DNA of 9,395 nucleotides from an uncultured Selenomonadaceae bacterium (GTDB lineage: Bacteria > Bacillota > Negativicutes > Selenomonadales > Selenomonadaceae), in NCBI GenBank assembly GCA_905236785.1, contig CAJOQC010000064.1, forward strand, positions 1-9,395, read 5' to 3'. A program made the translations under genes and the position numbers. The notes beneath the pieces are model-generated. The model saw only the letters and a list, made by a program, of their open reading frames with translations, was not told the DNA's origin and ran no database searches. Positions 6,515 to 9,395 of this stretch are shown piece by piece (within the stretch, counting starts at the first letter, position 1; every line of letters begins with the position of its first letter).

Positions 6515-7459
6515 GTGAAACGACTGGGAAATCGTCTGTTGCAGATGATTGTTACGCTTATCGGCGTCAGTTTTTTGACATTTTGCCTCACCTATATAGC
6601 CCCCGGCGATCCTGCGGCCATGGTTTTGGAGGCCGGCGATCACATCGTGTCCGAGGAACTTTTGCAAAAAACCCGCGAAGAAATGGGCTTGGATAAACCT
6701 TTTTTGGTTCAATATGCCAACTGGGTGGGCGGCCTGTTGCATGGCGACATGGGGCTGTCTTATTCGGCCAAAAAGCCGGTGGCGGAAAAGTTGTCGGAAG
6801 GTTTTGTCGGCACTTGTTTCTTGGCGGCGGTGACGATTGTCTTTGTGGTTATAATCTCTTTGCCTCTGGGGATATGGTCGGCGGTGCGGCAAAATGAATG
6901 GCCGGATTATTTGGTGCGGTTCTGTTCTTTTGTCGGCGTTTCCATGCCTAATTTTTGGTTGGGGCTTATGCTCCTTTATATATTTGGCTTAAAACTTATG
7001 CTTTTTCCCATTACAAGTTCTTCGGTAACGGTTAAGGGCGTAATATTGCCGGCGTTGACATTGGCTGTTTATCAATCCACCAAATATGTTCGGCAGGTGC
7101 GAACGGTTATTTTGGACGAATTGCATCAAGATTACGTTATCGGCGCGAGAGCAAGAGGGTTATCCGAGCGGGCAATATTGTTAAAACATATACTGCCCAA
7201 CGCCTTGTTGCCGCTTATTACGCTCCTTGGTATGTCGATAGGTTGGCTGTTGGGGGGCGTGGCTGTCATCGAGATTGTTTTTTCGTGGCCGGGCATAGGC
7301 AACACCGCCGTTCATGCCATAATGATGCGCGATTATCCCTTGGTGGAAGGTTTTGTACTGTGGATTGCTATAGTTTATATGGTAATAAATTTCTTGGTGG
7401 ATTTGTCCTACGCTTATCTTGATCCGAAACTCCGAAAGGGGGAACAGGCGGATGGCTGA
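6515..7459 (+). CDS. ABC transporter permease, NikB/OppB/DppB type
   Basis: A 314-residue inner-membrane permease of the nickel/peptide (Opp) import family, forming the channel together with the next gene product. It has the family layout. A first membrane segment near residues 9-29 ends in the conserved YIAPGDPA. A periplasmic region follows with MGLDKPFLVQYANWV and LHGDMGLSY (58-83), then further membrane segments near 98-120, 134-156, 174-188, 228-255 and 278-300. The cytoplasmic EAA loop, GARARGLSERAILLKHILPNALLP (210-233), contacts the ATPase. The C-terminus has the DLSYAYLDPKLR end common to the family. The start is GTG at 6515, 20 bp after the porin stop; the ribosome site (GGGAG, 6498-6502) is rather far away, so it may be poorly translated or coupled. 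NikB is the closest named type, but peptide, nickel, cobalt and metallophore systems all share this fold, so no symbol is given. Confidence 0.9.
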   Translation: MKRLGNRLLQMIVTLIGVSFLTFCLTYIAPGDPAAMVLEAGDHIVSEELLQKTREEMGLDKPFLVQYANWVGGLLHGDMGLSYSAKKPVAEKLSEGFVGTCFLAAVTIVFVVIISLPLGIWSAVRQNEWPDYLVRFCSFVGVSMPNFWLGLMLLYIFGLKLMLFPITSSSVTVKGVILPALTLAVYQSTKYVRQVRTVILDELHQDYVIGARARGLSERAILLKHILPNALLPLITLLGMSIGWLLGGVAVIEIVFSWPGIGNTAVHAIMMRDYPLVEGFVLWIAIVYMVINFLVDLSYAYLDPKLRKGEQADG

Positions 7460-8291
7460 CAAATTTGAATTTGCGCGACAACACAAATTGTTTTCCCTTT
7501 ATACGGCGTTGGTTGTTCTTATTTTGGCGGTGGCGATTTTCGCGCCCTACCTTGCGCCGCAAGACCCCATGGCGGGGAACATGAAAAACGTGTTGCAAAC
7601 TCCGTCGGCAGAACATCTTTTGGGGACGGATAAATTGGGCAGAGATACCTTGTCGCGAATTATTGCCGGAACACAGGTGTCGTTGTTTATGACTATCTGC
7701 CTCGTCGTGTTAATCGCCGCCGTCGGTTCTCTCGTGGGCATTGTATCGGGTTATTTCGGCGGCAAAATCGAAACGGTACTTATGCGTTTTGCCGATATGA
7801 TGTTGGCCTTTCCGGGGGTGGTTTTGGCCATTGCCATCGCCGGAATTTTGGGCGGGAGCGTAGTCAACACGATATTGGCGTTGCTGACCGTGTCTTGGGC
7901 AAAGTATGCGCGGTTGGTGCGCAGTTTGGTCATAAAATTGCGGCACAGCGATTTTGTTTTGGCGGCGCAGGTGAACGGAACGCGTACCAAGGACATTTTG
8001 CGGCGGCACATTCTGCCGAATGTTTTGCCGATGGTGGTTATCACCGGGGCTATGGACATAGGCACTATGATGATGGAAATAGCCGGCCTTTCTTTCTTGG
8101 GCTTTGGCGCGCAACCGCCCACGCCGGAGTGGGGGCTTATGCTTAACGAAGGGCGGCAGTACATTCAAACTGCGCCATGGCTTATGATGTACCCCGGAAC
8201 GGCAATTTTTATTGTGGTGGCAGTTTTTAATTTGTGGGGCGACAGTCTGCGGGACTTGCTTGACCCACGCCATGATAATACTAACCGTTAA
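7452..8291 (+). CDS. ABC transporter permease, NikC/OppC/DppC type
   Basis: The second channel subunit, 279 residues. The ATG at 7452 is chosen because AAAGGGGG (about 7434-7441) lies about 10 bases before it and because the resulting 8-bp overlap with the previous stop is typical of coupled permease pairs; an in-frame ATG at 7419 would extend it deep into the upstream gene. Features run in family order. The first membrane segment (13-35) is followed by the OppC-type signature LLGTDKLGRDTLSRIIAG (56-73). Further segments lie near 79-100, 115-135 and 136-156. The EAA loop AAQVNGTRTKDILRRHILPN is at 171-190, AGLSFLGFGAQPPTPEWGLML at 211-231, and a last segment near 244-262 precedes WGDSLRDLLDPR. 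The PPTPEWG motif is frequent in NikC and DppC proteins. Partner of the NikB-like permease; the ATPases are not in the window. Confidence 0.92.
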   Translation: MADKFEFARQHKLFSLYTALVVLILAVAIFAPYLAPQDPMAGNMKNVLQTPSAEHLLGTDKLGRDTLSRIIAGTQVSLFMTICLVVLIAAVGSLVGIVSGYFGGKIETVLMRFADMMLAFPGVVLAIAIAGILGGSVVNTILALLTVSWAKYARLVRSLVIKLRHSDFVLAAQVNGTRTKDILRRHILPNVLPMVVITGAMDIGTMMMEIAGLSFLGFGAQPPTPEWGLMLNEGRQYIQTAPWLMMYPGTAIFIVVAVFNLWGDSLRDLLDPRHDNTNR

Positions 8292-8327
8292 GAAGTGTAT
8301 GAGTATAAAATAAAGGAGAATGAAAAC

Positions 8328-9395
8328 ATGAAAAACAGCGGGTTAAAAAAGCTCATAAAGACATTGAGCGTCGGCCTTTGTTGCGTTATGACGGCGGGGA
8401 TTATCGCAGGTTGCGGCGGCGACGGCGCAAAAAGCGCCTCCGGGGATGCCGGTGTGCTGAAAGTCGGCGTGACGAACTTTGCCGATACGTTAGAACCAAC
8501 CGAGAATTATTTTGCGTGGGTGGTGGTGCGTTACGGCTTGGGCGAAGGGCTTACCAAATTTGACGATAAGATGAACGTAGAGCCGTGGTTGGCGGAAAAA
8601 TGGGAAGTATCCGAGGATAAACTCACTTGGACTTTTAAGATTCGCGACAACGTAAAGTTCTCCAACGGTAATCCTTTGACGGCCGAGGCGGTTAAAGCCT
8701 CCTTAGAGCGCGTGTTTGCCAAATGCTCCCGCGCCACTACTTTCTTCCAATATGCCGAGATGAAAGCCGAAGGGCAAAATCTTATCATAACGACGAAAGA
8801 ACCTCTGCCCGGTATGCCCGGATATTTGGCCGACCCTTTGTTTTTGATTGTTGACACAAAAGCCGAGGAGGAAGGGCGCAATTTTGCCAAGGAGGGACCT
8901 GTTTGCACCGGCCCTTACATGGTGGAGTCCTTTGTTAAGGAACGCGCCGTCATGAAGAAAAACCCCAACTATTGGGGCGGCGAAGTGCCTTATGAGCAGG
9001 TAGAAATTCCGTCCATAGACGACCCCAACACTCGCGCCATGGCTTTGCAGACCGGCGATGTTGATGTTGCCGTCAATATTGCGGCGGGGGATATAGACGT
9101 ATTTAAGAACAACGACAAATTTCAAATTGATGAAATTGCTTCCCTGCGGGATGTGTTGGCGCGTCTTAATCAAAACCCGGGGCGTATATTGGCCGACCCA
9201 AAAGTTCGCGCCGCTTTGATAGCCGGGTGCGATCGCGAAACGTACAACAAAGTTTTGCTTAAGGGGACTTTCATTCCCGGCAGTGCGCCTGTGCCGCCTT
9301 CTTTGGATTACGGCTTCGATCAGTTAAAAGACCCCAACACTTATAACCCCGAGCGGGCGGCCAAATTGTTGGATGAGGCAGGTTGGAAGGATACC
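8328..9395 (+). CDS. NikA/OppA-type substrate-binding lipoprotein, 3' partial
   Basis: The extracytoplasmic receptor of the importer (SBP_bac_5 family); 356 residues are visible and the C-terminus lies beyond the window. The ATG at 8328 has AAAGGAG (8312-8318) 9 bases upstream. The signal peptide, LKKLIKTLSVGLCCVMTAGIIAGC, ends in a lipobox with Cys29 as the lipidated residue, followed by a Gly/Ser-rich linker. The mature part starts VLKVGVTNFADTLEPTENYF (about 43-62). It continues through the family signature region PWLAEKWEVSEDKLTWTFKIRDNVKFSNG (86-114), LTAEAVKASLERVF, then CTGPYMVESF and NPNYWGG. The receptor probably sits on the inner membrane facing the periplasm and passes substrate to the permease pair. 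The family binds peptides, nickel, cobalt, metallophores or heme, and the pocket residues that separate these are largely in the missing part. The B12 riboswitch upstream points to cobalt or a corrinoid (inference). Confidence 0.88.
   Translation, partial: MKNSGLKKLIKTLSVGLCCVMTAGIIAGCGGDGAKSASGDAGVLKVGVTNFADTLEPTENYFAWVVVRYGLGEGLTKFDDKMNVEPWLAEKWEVSEDKLTWTFKIRDNVKFSNGNPLTAEAVKASLERVFAKCSRATTFFQYAEMKAEGQNLIITTKEPLPGMPGYLADPLFLIVDTKAEEEGRNFAKEGPVCTGPYMVESFVKERAVMKKNPNYWGGEVPYEQVEIPSIDDPNTRAMALQTGDVDVAVNIAAGDIDVFKNNDKFQIDEIASLRDVLARLNQNPGRILADPKVRAALIAGCDRETYNKVLLKGTFIPGSAPVPPSLDYGFDQLKDPNTYNPERAAKLLDEAGWKDT

Noticed and set aside
7419..7451. N-terminal extension of the NikC-like permease from ATG 7419
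   Set aside because: It would overlap the upstream gene by 41 bp and adds a charged tail not typical of the family; ATG 7452 has a good ribosome site and the usual 8-bp overlap.
6515..9395. Firm assignment as a nickel transporter nikABC
   Set aside because: The Opp/Nik family has many substrates, and the B12 riboswitch argues for cobalt or corrinoid; only the family-level call is supported.

Overview
The window looks like a chromosomal segment of a flagellated, diderm Firmicute of the Negativicutes (Selenomonas-like). The main reason is the porin at 5233-6495. It combines a signal peptide, one SLH domain, a short coiled coil and an outer-membrane beta-barrel ending in Tyr-Phe, an architecture known from Negativicutes, whose outer membrane is tethered to peptidoglycan by such proteins. 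All genes are on the + strand, coding density is ordinary, and no mobile element, tRNA, rRNA or CRISPR array is visible.

Left region (1-2850): the end of a flagellar filament-assembly cluster. It contains fliD (cap protein, 5' end outside the window), fliS (flagellin export chaperone) and a short fliT-like gene that overlaps fliS by 8 bp. Intrinsic terminators follow fliD and the fliT-like gene.

Middle region (2853-4800): a strong sigma-A-type promoter starts a two-gene unit. The first gene is a Gfo/Idh/MocA-family NAD(P)-dependent oxidoreductase of unknown substrate. The second, 6 bp later, is proC (pyrroline-5-carboxylate reductase, last step of proline synthesis).

Right region (4797-9395): the most interesting part. 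A consensus promoter whose -35 box overlaps the proC stop codon drives a long leader. The leader holds a cobalamin riboswitch (about 4867-5036), a set of nested hairpins, a candidate antiterminator and an intrinsic terminator (5156-5198). Downstream lie the SLH-porin, two Opp/Nik-type ABC permeases (NikB- and NikC-like) and a NikA/OppA-type lipoprotein that runs off the right edge. No terminator was seen between these four genes. The cassette therefore pairs an outer-membrane channel with an inner-membrane importer under vitamin B12 control. I infer that it brings in cobalt, a cobalt chelate or a corrinoid when cobalamin is scarce. The substrate is not shown by the sequence, and the ATPase subunits are not in the window.
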